DNA of 64,000 nt from positions 22,506,001-22,570,000 of the forward strand of contig WHVY01000001.1 in the NCBI GenBank assembly GCA_022266195.1. The letters run 5' to 3'. A program made the translations under genes and the position numbers. This DNA is from Tetranychus cinnabarinus. Its lineage: Eukaryota > Arthropoda > Arachnida > Trombidiformes > Tetranychidae. Below, one piece after another: positions 48,601 to 61,900 of the stretch. The notes beneath the pieces were generated by a model. That model was not told the DNA's origin and did no database searches. It saw only the letters and a program-made list of their open reading frames with translations. How positions within the stretch are numbered: the stretch's first letter is position 1; every line of letters begins with the position of its first letter.

Positions 48601-48766
48601 TCAAAGCTTGAAAAGAGCTATTAATTTAAACCCGAATCATCCAATTGTACATAAACAGATAGCTTTGTTCAATGATTTTGTTGAAAAAAACCAAGAGAAG
48701 CATAGTCAACCAATAAGGGAAGTTCTTAAATTGGAAATGAACAGAATATTGAATGTAAATCTCTAG
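45699..48766 (+). CDS. NAA15: N-alpha-acetyltransferase auxiliary subunit NAA15-like, right copy
   Basis: Second intact copy, exons 45699-45840 and 46164-48766, 914 residues, same intron, start and stop as the left copy. Protein differences that I can see all fall in one tract: His/Tyr, Asn/Ser, Arg/Gly, Glu/Lys and Cys/Gly around residues 625-680, then several in the Asn/Ser-rich linker (about residues 740-792). The remainder reads the same. It has the same Asn/Ser/Thr-rich insertions and the same abrupt end LKLEMNRILNVNL. It therefore also lacks the ~120-residue C-terminal part of the human protein, and no such exon is visible downstream to 49963. Both copies have uninterrupted frames, so both may be expressed. 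Confidence 0.93.
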
Positions 48767-49290
48767 CCCTAATAAATCTCTAAAAATAAGTAATTTACTT
48801 CGTCTTGCACCTTTGCGACCGGTCGCTTGTCTCTACCTTTTCTTTTAGACTGATTATCAAGTATACATTCAGTGTCACTTTGCTGATCATCAGACTCTAT
48901 ATATTCTTGATGCTATCGAACTGGTGTATTAAATTTACGCTGGAACTGAAATAAAAAAAATGCAATTATTAGCATCATAGGAATAAATCTACGAATTAAT
49001 CTAGCTTAGGTCTCGTTTTTCCATAACATCAGTCAGTTCGTCAAACGAAATTTGGTTATCAAGATATCCTCGGTTATCCTCGAGTCAATAATCTCATTCG
49101 CTTCATCACTCTCCCTGTTGTCAGTCATTTGTAAGTTATTGAGACTAAATTGAACTATCGAAGATAACTATAAAAGATAGAGTAAACTGATTGAACTTTA
49201 CATGGTTTGTTACTTCTGGTTGCTTAGCACTGGTTAACTTAACACATGCAACTAAAACTTAAATAAAGCACCATCTATTGAGTTTATTTT
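48767..49290 (-). pseudogene. GTF3C3 5'-end pseudogene fragment downstream of right NAA15
   Basis: The minus strand reads, in order, the GTF3C3 upstream region (about 49290-49150), a decayed exon 2 (about 49140-49011), intron 2 and the start of exon 3 (about 48951-48776). Exon 1 with the start codon appears deleted, and there are substitutions and indels inside exon 2 (for example where CGAGGATCACAATTG is missing or altered). It cannot encode a TFIIIC subunit. It ends in the same GTF3C3-NAA15 junction as the left locus. Confidence 0.88.
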
Positions 49291-49963
49291 CTAGTCAATC
49301 CTTTTCAACACAATCTTTCATTCTATTGTGCGTTTAATGACATTTAAATTTTAAGTTAAAATTTGATTGCTCACGAGATTTGGATAAAGCAAATTATTCA
49401 CCACAATTTTAACAATAAATCTCTAGATACATTGATTCCTTTTTGTCTGTTTCGCGTCATAAAATTAATTTACAAACTGGGATTGAGTCCCAATCATTGG
49501 AATAAAAGAATCAAATTGATAATCAGACAATTAGATCAAAAATATCAAAAGTATAGATTATTACTTTGCCTCTAATCTAATTTTATGGAATCCTATTTTA
49601 ACCTTCATTGTTTTTTTCTAAATTTCGCTCTAATTTCCAGATAATCTGAAAATAATGAGTGGACTCGCGATTTATTTGTTGATAAATATAACTTATTTTG
49701 ACGGAATCTTGTGACAATTATCTTCAAATTGGCATAAATGGTGTTTTATTCATTGATTCAGATATGTGAATATCTAACTATCATCAGAAACACCCAACGA
49801 ATCATAAGTTTATTTATGAAAATTTTATCAGTTTCCCCATTATTCTTAAATAATGTCCCATTGACTCTTCATAATTAATTTGTTACATTAATGGTTTATA
49901 AATTAATTTTATTTCATTTTTATCGAATTTTAATTTTTTTCAATTCGTTCTTCTCGCTACATC
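49291..49963. other. Intergenic, MAM gene promoter/leader
   Basis: AT-rich sequence between the duplicated unit and the MAM/LDLa start codon. A 70-codon plus-strand frame here looks like chance. No motif assigned. Confidence 0.4.
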
Positions 49964-52900
49964 ATGATAAGACTAAAAATATGTTTTACTTTAAAAATTT
50001 ATGCGATTTTTTTATTGGTTTCTATCAAAGGTGAGTTGTGTTTTCTTTATTTTTATTCCAATCCAATTTTCGATTGGATCACAATTTAAATCTATTACCT
50101 CGGAACAGGTGCTTCTTTGAATTTATAATTATCGTGTCTGTTGACCACAGACAAATCATATTAGTCGAGGAAAACAAGAATGATGTTACTGAATATTTTT
50201 GAATAATTGATTTGATTGAAGATCAATCGAAAAATTGTGTTTATATTATATTTCTATTAATATTTCTTATAACAATTTTAAAATCAACTTTACACCTTAT
50301 CCAAAAGACTATCGCTCAAATCGTGATTTTAGTCCTTGCGACGTCCAAAACTTAGGTCAGTTGAATGTACAATGTATTTTGTGGAAGTTAAGGTCAGCAA
50401 TGGCTGAGATCTTGGTGAATCAAAGAAAGCATTAGTATTCAGTATTGAAACATTTTAAATTCGACCTCAAAGAATTGGTACCATTTTAGTCCCTGTTCAA
50501 AAATTAAAAGTGTTTTTGACCGCTGTTTCTGAGAAGAGTTCTTTCAAAAATAAAAGATAGGTAGAGGTCCATAGGGGAGAGACTGTGAATCCAACTGTTA
50601 GAGTCCGAGTAACCAGTATTTAATCAAATAGTTGGATTGTATGAACTGGAACTGTTTTGAAATTGGTCAATAGTTAACTTGTCAGAAGACAATTATAAAG
50701 AAAACGATTATTAATTATTATAAAAATTGAATCTTAAATTCTAATAATGATGATTCGATGAGATGCGACTAAACCCGAGCCATAAATTGTCATCAGAGTC
50801 ATTACAATTCGATAACAATTGTGACAGGCATGTTATTTGCTAATTGTTATATAATATTATATCGATACCATAGCATATCGTTATTTATCGATAGCATGAG
50901 CATTAAAACTCAAGTCTGAGTCTCTCACTATTCCCATTTCCTATGTAAAAATATTCAGATAAATTAATAACAACAATTTAATCAAGTATTTGATAGTGAA
51001 ATTGTTCGCCATCAAATGATCGTTTTGCATAATTTTAATAGACGATTGACTGTATTTTATTATATTGAAAGCTGCTTCTCCACATCAACGAAAAGATAAA
51101 ACTCGCAGTAAATGAATCAGAAACGTCTACCTCTTTATATACCTGTTAAACTGTTGTATTATTTTGTATCAGAGTTGGTAAGTTATTCAGATTCCTGCAT
51201 AATCTAATCTTTCAGCGTCGCAACTCGATGACAAAGATGTATCTAAAATTTGAGTTCACATTTGTTAATCTAACTGTTCATGTCGATTAATATAATACAA
51301 TTTAATCGAGATTAACCACTAAATGATAATAAGTGGTATTATATTCCAACACTTCCTGGTTAGGCTATTGCGTTATGAGTGAATATGATAAATATCAAGA
51401 TTATCGTTTAATCAATGGAAAGCAATCAAATGTCATAAATATGATAAAACTTTGAATATTATTACATTATTGTGATACACATTAGTATGATTCCCAGTGA
51501 AACCAAGTCTTGTAGAGTAAACTAGAGAGAGTGTAAATCCAGTGGATAAGATGAACACACAGAAATGTTTGCGTCTTTGCTTTTTTGCATTCAAGTACAT
51601 GTATTTATACCTGCTTCAGCAATAGCATTACTAATAACGAATATTTCATGATTAATTTTTATCTCAGGGGTTTATGGGTTGGATGAGAAAGTGATTTAGT
51701 GAAAAGAATCGAGTTCTGACTGGCGGATCTTTTTGTTACTGCAAATTAAATGAGCCTGTAACGCGCATAAAACTTATCAAACGCAATTTTCGTGAAAAAT
51801 ATGACCCTTTCCTTTGACGTTTCTGCCTGAATCGACTGGGTTATTAATTTATGCACAGCTTGTTCTAATCACAAAATAGATTTTATCATTGATTATTTCT
51901 TTGTAATGCGAGGAAAACGAGGGATATTGTTAATGACCTATCAACCTACCTATTTTTGTGTCAAATTATTTCATTTAGTTTACTGTATCATTAAAGGAAA
52001 GTGAAATGAGCAACATTTAACTATCATTTGATGACAATTATTTTCACTTTAATAATAAATTTGTTTGTAATGATAATGGTTTAGTGTTTAACAGCATTCA
52101 TTATTCGGACTGTTTATCCCGTTGCTCATTAAATTGTAGATACAATTGTTTGAGATTTACTTTTAGGTTGAACATTAAATTTAGTTGAAGATGATCAAAG
52201 TTGAAGGTTAATTGTAAAATCAAAATTAATATCGAGACTCAATCTGATTGTTGACTGCCAAAGGGTAACATTCAAGAACAAAGGTTTGCATGAAATTAGA
52301 TTTAATTGCTGCTAATCGACCATTAACTAAGTGACTAATTTAAATGAGATTTAATTTATTCAAAGTAACAATCATTTGTGTGTCTTAATTTTTTCCTCTT
52401 AAGAAGCAACAGTTAATTGAGATTTTAATTGATGTGAAAAAAGTGTGTTTATTGTGGCTTTTGTTTTACGTTTACCGCGTTTTGTTTCATGTTATTATCT
52501 GAGTAAAGGTAAGAAGTCAGTTAATAATTAGATAATTTGTAGCAAATAAACAATTATATTTTGTTTGTCAACAATTTATGGTTAGGAAACAGTTTGAGCA
52601 AAAACAATAGAAGTAAAAACATGTAGAACGATGAGTTGACGGAAGATGTGAATCAAGATTTGGGTTAAAACAAAGGTAACCAGATTGTGAGTTACAAGCG
52701 ATTAGATGAAAATAACATTAGTAATGAATAATGATGAGACTTTTTTGGTAGCTTTCGGAGTAACAAGGGCTTATTGGCTCAACTGTTTCAAATGATCTTG
52801 ATGTACAAAAAATCACCAAAAAAAGGTCTACAAATATTACCTTGATTTTGGTAATGAAAGAGTTGCTTTTTCATGGTTTAGCTTTTTTGTCTTATGCATT

Positions 52901-55900
52901 TATATTTTAATGAATTGTTGGTCACCTTTTGTCACTTGATTTTATTTCTTAAGGTTAATTGGTTAGGCTTGTAAAATTATTTTACACGTTTTGAGATGAT
53001 GAAGATTGATTCGAGATTTGATCAAGAATATGGATCAACCAATGTTGAAGGAAATCTTTAGTCAACTCATCATCCATCTTGTTCAAATTAGTTGGTTTCT
53101 AGTAATATTTAGAGGATTGAGGCTCAGATTTTGGTGCATCGGAATAGGTTCGATAGGGTTGCTCATGAGATGCGTCATATGGAATGGGTGCTTCATAGTT
53201 AGATGGTGCATTATATCCTCCTCTGTACATTCCGAGGTATGGTGAGACATGTTGTTTGGGTAATCTGTAATAAGGGAAAAGAGATGTTAGAATAAGTTCA
53301 ATTTCTTCAGTCAAGTGAATTGGTAATTTTATCTCGCACTGTTTGGTAAAACAATAACATGAAGGTTCACTACAAAAGTACATCGACCGATTGGGCTTTT
53401 CAAGGTTTACTTAAGCTAATCAAGACAATTTTACCTAAAAATAAATCAAAATTAATTTCATTACCTTTTATAGTTTTGTCCATGATTACCATAGGATCCA
53501 GCATTGTGACCATATTTTCCATGTCCATGCTTACCGAATTTATCATGAGCTCCATATCGATCGTTTTTGTAGTCTCCATGGGCAGCAAGGTCTAATAGTG
53601 ATTGAATATGAACAAGATTAGCAGTTGAAAGATATGTCAAAGAGGATAGTGGAACCATTTAATAAATAAAATGAATTGACTTGACTTGATTACCATGGTA
53701 CATGTTTATTCATCATTGCAGCGAGAGAATTGACTAAGACTTTACTCTTTAATTCATTAATACATATCGATCAAATTGTCCGAGTATTGTGATCAATTAT
53801 AAAAGTATTCTTAATCACTTTTCGGCGAATAAAAGTTTTCAAATTAATGCTTGTCTTTCATCTTCTTTTGTCTCTTTCTCAGTTATTTGTCGAGTTTTAC
53901 TAGAAAATTTATCTTGTAATTGGTCAAAATTAGATCTGCAGAATAGTTTGATTCCTAGCTTACCGTGTTGACCATGTTCATCATGATGTCCGTGGTGTCC
54001 AGACTGAGTTGCATGATCTGATCCATGTTTATTGGTGGAAAACTGTCGAGTTGAAAAGTGTAAAAGTGTTGAAGGAAAGAAATGAATAATTATTATATCA
54101 TCATTTATGAAAACTGTCATTTCCATTTGTTCAATGACCATCAATCTTTATTTTCATTTTCTTGGTCATCATCATCAACTGTCACCACTTTATTGTTTCT
54201 TTTTGTTCTTAGATCATCTTTAATTTGACCTCATTAGCTTTCAAGTTGAAAGCAACTAATTGAATGAAGGACAATAACTAGAGATGAGATCAGTGAGATG
54301 ACATGGCAAGTGACCTACCTCTTTATCATAAGCATAATGTTTCTCATAACCATAACCGCGATTCCTTGAGTAAAGACCGAAACCATGGTTTCGCCCATAA
54401 GCACCACTTTGAGCTCCATCAGCCTTGTTCAAACCATATTTGGAGTACTTCTTCAATCCATGAGATCCTGAATTGTGATCACCATATTTATCGTGAGCTC
54501 CTGTTAGTAATTCAAAACAGTGATCATGAAAAAAGTGAAGAACAAACAGATAAAATTGATATCCAAATGGCGATTAAACTAACCATAATCATCATGTCCA
54601 TGAGCTCCATAAGATGAATCATGTTTCCCATAAGATCCATGTGATTGCTCATATTCTGGTGGCGGTAATGGGTAGCGCGATGAGTACGCTGTTTCGAGTG
54701 CCTTAAGATCATTTCTAGCCTCCGTTAAGGTCAAGGTCACAAGTAAAGCAAAAGCAACGATCTAAAATGAAATAATGATCCTTAATTACTGGTAAAAGTT
54801 GATGACTTTTAGAGCACAATTAATGGGGAATAATCACTTATATTACAGGAATCATAACAATTTCCTTTTCTTTAAGTTAATCATAAATTTTTAATGAAAC
54901 TTACCGATAAATGCATTTTGGAAACAATAAAGTTGCACGATTTTGAATATTAAAGCACCTTGGATAGCGTTGAATATCACACAATGAAGACAATCACAAA
55001 CAGATAATTGCTATTTCAAACTTATTAATGAAATGAGAAATTTGAAAATATCAAGAAAATAATTTAATGAAGTCTCCTGTGACACAAGCACAACCAATCT
55101 GAAATTCAGGATATTACTGATACCTTTATATATGAAGGCAAAGATGACGACCGCCTTTATTCACTATTCATTGGTACTCATGAAGACAAAGTATATTTGA
55201 ATGACAACGATGAAATAGTAATGAAAAGCAAAAGATAAGCAAATGAACACTCCTCTACTCGAACCTTTAATCGAGAAACATTGTGAAAGCTATTTAACAA
55301 TGCATCTCGTATCCTCAATGATAGATGTTTTATTCCTCTAATTAATTGCGCTTTTCCTCAGACCTCGTATCTCACTTTCACTTGACTCTCACACTAATTT
55401 GCTTATTTACCTTTTCTCTTGATCACTTTTAAGCTTATCAACTAATGATGTCCGAAACTGGTTCATTCACAAATATTTTAGCGACCTTATTATCTTGACG
55501 AACTTTGATACTTCAACTAACTGTTCACGTTAATACATTATGTAACAATATAATTTAACTTTCATCTTGTCATCCACTTCCACCACTAATTTACCTTTTC
55601 TTTTCTTCTCTTTTCTCTCTAACCTTTTACTGGTCATTTGGTGAAACGTGAATATACTGACAACAAGTTAAACATTGTACATTTATTGTTATTGTTATTA
55701 ATTCTTTTAATTTATCCTAATCCTAAGATTATTGTTTTCGTCTTTTCCCTTTCCTGTCTAATTCACCGTTATCCTTCCCATTATTTACCTTTACTCTAAT
55801 TTTGTCTCTAGCGTGTAACGTGAATAAAACTTATCAAACGCAATTTTTGCGAATGATTTGATCCTTTGCTTCAACGATCATATGCATGGCGCTTCTGCCA

Positions 55901-58900
55901 GGTTCGACTAGATTATTAATTTATGCACAGCTTATCCTAGTTTCAAAACAGATGTTATTATTGATTATTTACTTTTAATGCGAGGAAAACGAGAGATATT
56001 GTTAATGATCTATCAATGAATGAACAACAATGAACATATCGAGTCAACTAATTATTTCATTTATTCTTGGCTTTTATTATTTGATCAAATACTCACACTT
56101 AATTGAATTATTATAGAGACTGAATGTTCAACTGATTCTCTCAAAGCACTTGGTTGTGACTTCATTAATGACACTTGTGACTGGGAAAGTAACACACTAT
56201 CGCTTGGTGGCTACAGCTATCCATTGCATTTCGATCAACCTGATCGCACTTTTCAAGGTACCTTGTCTTTTCATCTCAATATAGTTTGTCTAATTTTTGC
56301 ATATTGTTTATGATAGGTCAGCCTTTACTAGGTAATTATATTTGGTCAGAAACTGGTGGTCAATTGAAATCATCTCTCATTAGTCCTGGAGATGGACAAT
56401 TCTGTATATCTTTTCACTATTACATGTTCGGTTTTGATGTCGGTACTTTGAATTTGGAATCAATACTAACCAATCAAAACAGTCAAAAAGTTGATCTAGT
56501 CCCAATATGGTCAAGATCTGGTTCAAATTATGATGGATGGTCTGAGCAAAGTCTGACGATAGACCTGAACCATGATTATTTCACGATTCTTCAATTCACA
56601 ATTACTTCATCAGGCATATTCTTGGGGCCGTTAAGAGTTTCTTCAGGATCTTGTACTAAAACAATTGATTGCAGCTTTGATGATTTTTCATCTTGTAATT
56701 GGTTTATTGAATCAGATGTAAACTATCCTAACTTTAAATGGACGATAAAAGATGAAAAGGTCGCCACGGCTTCAAATCTGACCAGCAATAAGTACCTTGT
56801 TACTTCAAATGTCTTAGTCAACACTCCAGCTTCTACTCGATTCATAAGTGAAAATTTTTTCAGTTCTTGGTCAACTCAGTGTCTTGAATTCAATATATTT
56901 AAACCTGATAACAAACGTGATCGTGTTCAAATATTTTATTCATTTAATAACTCATCATTAGTTCCGATTTGGTCTTCAAGTTCAATTGAGAGTCAACAAA
57001 ACTGGATAAATGTCAAAATTCAGTTGAAGCCTTCTGGTCAAAGTGATGATGATTACAAGATTATGATTGTCGGAGACAAATATACAGAGAGTAAAGATGA
57101 TTCTTCTATAGCAATTGATGATCTTAGCATCAATTCTAAGTCATGTGCCTCTGAACAAAATTGTGATTTCAGTGAAAACACCTGTGGATATATTTTTTCC
57201 AAAAATTCATTTCTTCTTGGTTATGGTCGATTACCTGACTCAGATATCTTTACAAATTCTTTTTCAAAAGTTTTTTCGAATGCAAACATGTTTCTATACA
57301 ATATTCCAACATCAAAGACCAGTGATTATGTGTTGACCAGTCCGACCTTACCATCCAGCAAAGCGACATGCTTGCAATTCAGACTTTTCTTTTCACAGTC
57401 ATCACATAATAATGCATATGCTCAAGTAATGATAAATTACGTTTCATCTTCGGGTGAATCAATGTCTCAATCTGTTTCACAATTCAATTCTGATCAGTTG
57501 GAAAAACAATCCGATGTATGGACACAATATAAAGTGACCTTAGCAAATGAGGAACCTTTTTCAGTTTCATTCCTTTTTCATGGAAGCAAAAGTTTTTTCG
57601 CCATTGATGATATAAAATTTGAAAATGGACTTTGTCATCAAGACTCTGATATTCCATCTACAATAGGAACTGTGCATTTGTCTGAAAACTTTGACGATGA
57701 AGTTTCTCATTCCAATTGGCTAGTAAATACCTGGAAACATAAACACAAATTTGACAGTCGCTTTGATCGTCCCATAGTTGATGCAACTCATAAGTATTTT
57801 GGTGGTTATATTTATATCGATTCAACTCATTCCCAACAAGAAGCAATAATAACTTCCAAAAAGTTTAATGGACTCGGTCCTTACTGTTTGTCTCTATCTT
57901 ATTGGTGTTCAATAGGCAATAACAAAATATCCATTGAACTGAATAATCTAAAACTCGAAAACAATGAAACGATTTATGTTAAAGATTGCATTGGAAATGA
58001 TGATAACTGGAAAAATTTAGAAAAATCATTTCTTATGAATGGTGTTTTCCAAATATCTATTGAAGGAAGCAGTGAAGATTCGAAATTAGCATTAGACGAA
58101 GTTTCTTTACGAATCGGCTCATGTTCTTTGCAAGCCAAAGATTCAATCGAATGTACCTTTGAAGCTGACGTTTACTGTCCATTGGAAGTTGAACCATCTA
58201 TGCACCAACTTTGGAAAGTTTCTAGTGGATATGATCTGTCTGTCGAAATGGATGATAAAACTACTGAATCCAAAAAAGGTTCAGTTATTGCTCTTGAATT
58301 TCCATTTGCTCCTAACACTAGAGACACAAGTTATTTCTTCATTCCCCTCAAAAAACACTCAGGTCTTAATTGTTTACAATTTTCATATAAAGTTAATTGC
58401 GATTGTTCTTTATCAACTTGGATTGTTGATCGAACATCAGATTCATCTAAAATCAAACCTTTTTATTCAATGAGTTATAATTTGGGAATGCGATGGTATC
58501 AAAAAAGAATTGCATTGATCATGAACTCTTCAAACAAGATCATTTTTGGTGGATCCTACGAGCCTTCATCTCATGGATCAATTATTTTGGACGATATATT
58601 TATAAAAACTGGAACATGCGAGTCTGAATTTATGTGTGACTTTGAAAGTGAATGTCTTTGGAATACTTTATCCCTTTCAACAGTTGTTTATATTGATCAA
58701 CCATCGATGCAACTGACTGTTGATTCTGAATGGACGATCGGGATGCCTAACGCATCATATCCCGACCAGTATCCTCCAATTGATTATACTTTGTATGATG
58801 ATAAAGGTTCTTATATCCATACTCTCAACGAGAGAGGTGCTTCAGTGCTAGCATCACAACCCTTTCCGATTCCAAAAGGCACTCAATATGTTTGTTTGTC

Positions 58901-61900
58901 ATTTGCTTATTCACTACCATACAACGATTCTTATCCAACATCAAGATTGGAGATATATTTACACTATTTAGATGGTTCGATTTTCTCTGTTAGACAACTT
59001 TCTCCAACAAAGTCCACTTATTCGTATTCTCCGTGGTCATTTGCCAAATTATCAATTCAAATTGATAGCAAACATCAAGATAATGTTTTATTTCTCTATA
59101 TTGTTGCGAATGGACCTGGACCGAAATCGATGGACGATATTAACTTGAATATTGGTCATTGTGAAGAAAAGACGTTCTTTGAATGCGGCAATAACGAGAA
59201 GATTGCAGTCTCTTCTGTATGTGATTTTATAACTGATTGCAAGAACGGAAAGGATGAAGTAAACTGTGGTGACTGTACGTTTGACGGAAGCAAATGTGGT
59301 TACAGTTCCAATGATTGGGATATCACGAATGGTTATGCCACTTTTGTTCCAAGTCCCTTTTCGAATGTTATAACACCATTAACTAGTCCTGTGATTAGTC
59401 ATTCGTCATCATCTTGTCTTCTTTCATTTGAATATCAAACAGAATTGGTTGATACTCTTACAGTGGAGATACTAATGGAACACAGAGAAGCTCTGAAAAT
59501 ATGGTTTAATAGCAACTATCAAAACTCTTCAGTTGACCACTGGACGTCTAGCCAAGTCTCCATCGGACGAATCTCTCATTCTTTCAGGATTAGCTTCAAT
59601 TCTGAAATAGGAAACTCGAAGATTTACCCAACCATTTCCATCAGAAATGTAAAGTTGTTGAATTGTGGTTATGATAAGACAATTAAAACCGAAAAACAAT
59701 TTATCTGTAAAGATGGAGCTCGAATAAGTTTGGATAAAAAATGTGATGGAACTTTCGATTGTCCAAAAGGTGAAGACGAAGTTTCTTGTTCTTATATGAT
59801 TTATAATTTCGAAGATGATTCATTAAATAATGATTGGTTATCAACTTCAAATTCCATAAGTAAATGGGAAATTGTAACTGGAAGTGGCCAAATTGAGACT
59901 CGCCCTTCAAGAGATCACACAACTGGATCATCGTATGGTCACTTTGCTTTCCTACCATACATTACATCAGATTCAACAATAGAGACTTACTTCTTTGGCC
60001 CATTGATCACGAACACGATGGGATGTGCAATCACTTTTTACTTCAATAACCCTAACCCAGCATTTAGCCTTCGTTTAGTTATCAAGGATTCGGAAACAAA
60101 CGAAGTATTGGAAACTTTAACTGAAGTTACAGGACAAAATGATTTTGTAAAGCATACAATCAGAATTGATTCCATCTCAATGAGACTGCCATTTCATCTC
60201 AATTTGATTGGAGTTCAATCATCTCGTGTAAGTAATGAATATGAAAACGATGCTAAGTACATTGCTCTTGATGACATTATATTCAGTGATAAATGTTACT
60301 CCAGTTTGCCTGATGCAAGTAAAAAAGCAAAACCAAGTGTTACATGTCATACTGACCAATTTACTTGTGCTGAAGATTTTTCATGTATCGATAAAAGTTA
60401 TGTCTGCAACGGGAAATCCGAATGTCCTTATGGATCGGATGAAGCGAATTGTGGCTCTTGTGACTTCAATTCAAATGATTTTTGTTCTTGGCTCAGCACT
60501 GGCTCTAATCAATGGGTGCTTGTCAAACCCCAAGAAGTCCGTCACAACCTTTACCCTTCGACTGATGGCTCTGGCGATACAAGTGGTCAGTATCTTGCAG
60601 TTACAAACAGAAACTCGGATGGTAACGCAATACTGAAGTCTCCTGTGTTATTTTCAACTCGCGATGAATGCATTTTAAACTTTAGATACTTTTTACCATA
60701 TCATGGACCACACTTGATGATCAAGTTGGTTAAAAACTCTTTAGAAAAGACTTTAGACACTTTGAGTCCTCGAGGTGATGACTTTAGATGGAGAAGTGGT
60801 TCAGTTTCGTTGGGTGGACTTGGGAACGGATATCAATTGTTATTTATCGCGTATCAGTTGCCAGAAAATGCACCGACATTCTATCCTGTTGGATTGGACT
60901 CATTCAAGATGACCAATTGTTATGGCGATGAAAAGGAAAATGTTGACTTTGATTTTTCATGCGATTTTCAAGAGACTTTGTGTTCTTGGTACATACCAGA
61001 CCTTATTTCATCCACAAACTCAGTATGGAAAATAACGAACACTCCATCAGATGTAGGAGTTTGGCACCAACTGCCTGAAGAAGATGATTTTTATATCTAT
61101 GTTCTTAGTGATACTAATTCGAAAGAAACTAATCAAGCTGTATTAACTTCCCTTTGGCATTCACCAGTTGATTCATCATGCTTGAAAATAACTTATAGAA
61201 TGTTTTGTCGATTTGGATGCTCACTGAGTTTAGATATCCAAGAAAAATCTTTGTACTCTACTCAAATTATGAACAAAGTTGATTCTCAAAGCAATGGCTG
61301 GATAGAACAGTTTGTTAATATCAAGAGTGGCAATGAGTTTAGATTGAGATTCAATGCATCAGCAAATACAAGAATAACTCGAACAGATGATACTGATTCT
61401 GAAGATTTCATTATTGCTCTCAAATCAATCAAATTCGATGAAGGAAAAGAGTGTCCTGTAAATGGTGTTTGTGATTTCGAACTTGATAATTGCATTTGGT
61501 CTCTTGATGGCTTGGAAAGAATTGAAGCCGCAGCTATAAATATTATGAGTGATCATTCACTAGGAGTAGCAATTGGACACATTTTGAGTTTAGATAAGAC
61601 CCAAAGTGCGATGAGAGCTTTGATCAGCAATGACTTGTATTGGACTGATAAATGTTTGACATTTTGGACAACACCTTTAGCAGGTAAAAAAGATGTCATC
61701 TCAATCATTTATAATAGTGCAACACTCTCCAAAGAATATCAGATAACTTCAGATGAAGTTGAGATGAATTCGAACAGTGCATGGATCTATCGACGTGTAA
61801 ATGTTCAACTTGAACATTCAAATTTGATAAACTCGGGTAACTTAACGATAGAATTCAATATTGAATCTGATAAAGATCATTTTGCTATTGACGATGTGTC

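Larger units (their letters stand above)
45351..49290. repeat. Right arm of the inverted duplication, circularly permuted
   Basis: Order on the plus strand: left coordinates 28605 down to 25191 (NAA15 and upstream), then directly 29420 down to about 28606 (GTF3C3 5' part). Both outer ends map to the same point of the left locus. The unit is one full period of a NAA15-GTF3C3 joined repeat. Confidence 0.85.
50031..56116 (+). other. MAM gene intron 1 (6 kb) hosting an antisense gene
   Basis: Contains a diverged direct repeat at both sides (51754 and 55811), the nested minus-strand gene at 53099-54916, and otherwise AT-rich sequence. A plus-strand frame ending at 50435 (WKLRSAMAEILVNQRKH) and a short ATG frame at 51112 with a good donor (GAGTTG|GTAAGT) were noted but have no supporting partners. 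Confidence 0.55.

Noticed and set aside
49363..49575. 70-codon plus-strand frame downstream of right NAA15, considered as the missing NAA15 C-terminus
   Set aside because: The peptide has no resemblance to the NAA15 C-terminal region and no acceptor in phase was seen.
50235..50435. 66-codon frame ending WKLRSAMAEILVNQRKH in MAM intron 1
   Set aside because: Only the end looks protein-like, with no partner exons or family; left unannotated.
51112..51177. Short ATG frame MNQKRLPLYIPVKLLYYF with a good donor (TTG|GTAAGT)
   Set aside because: No downstream exon could be matched in phase; MAM exons 1 and 2 already join cleanly across it.
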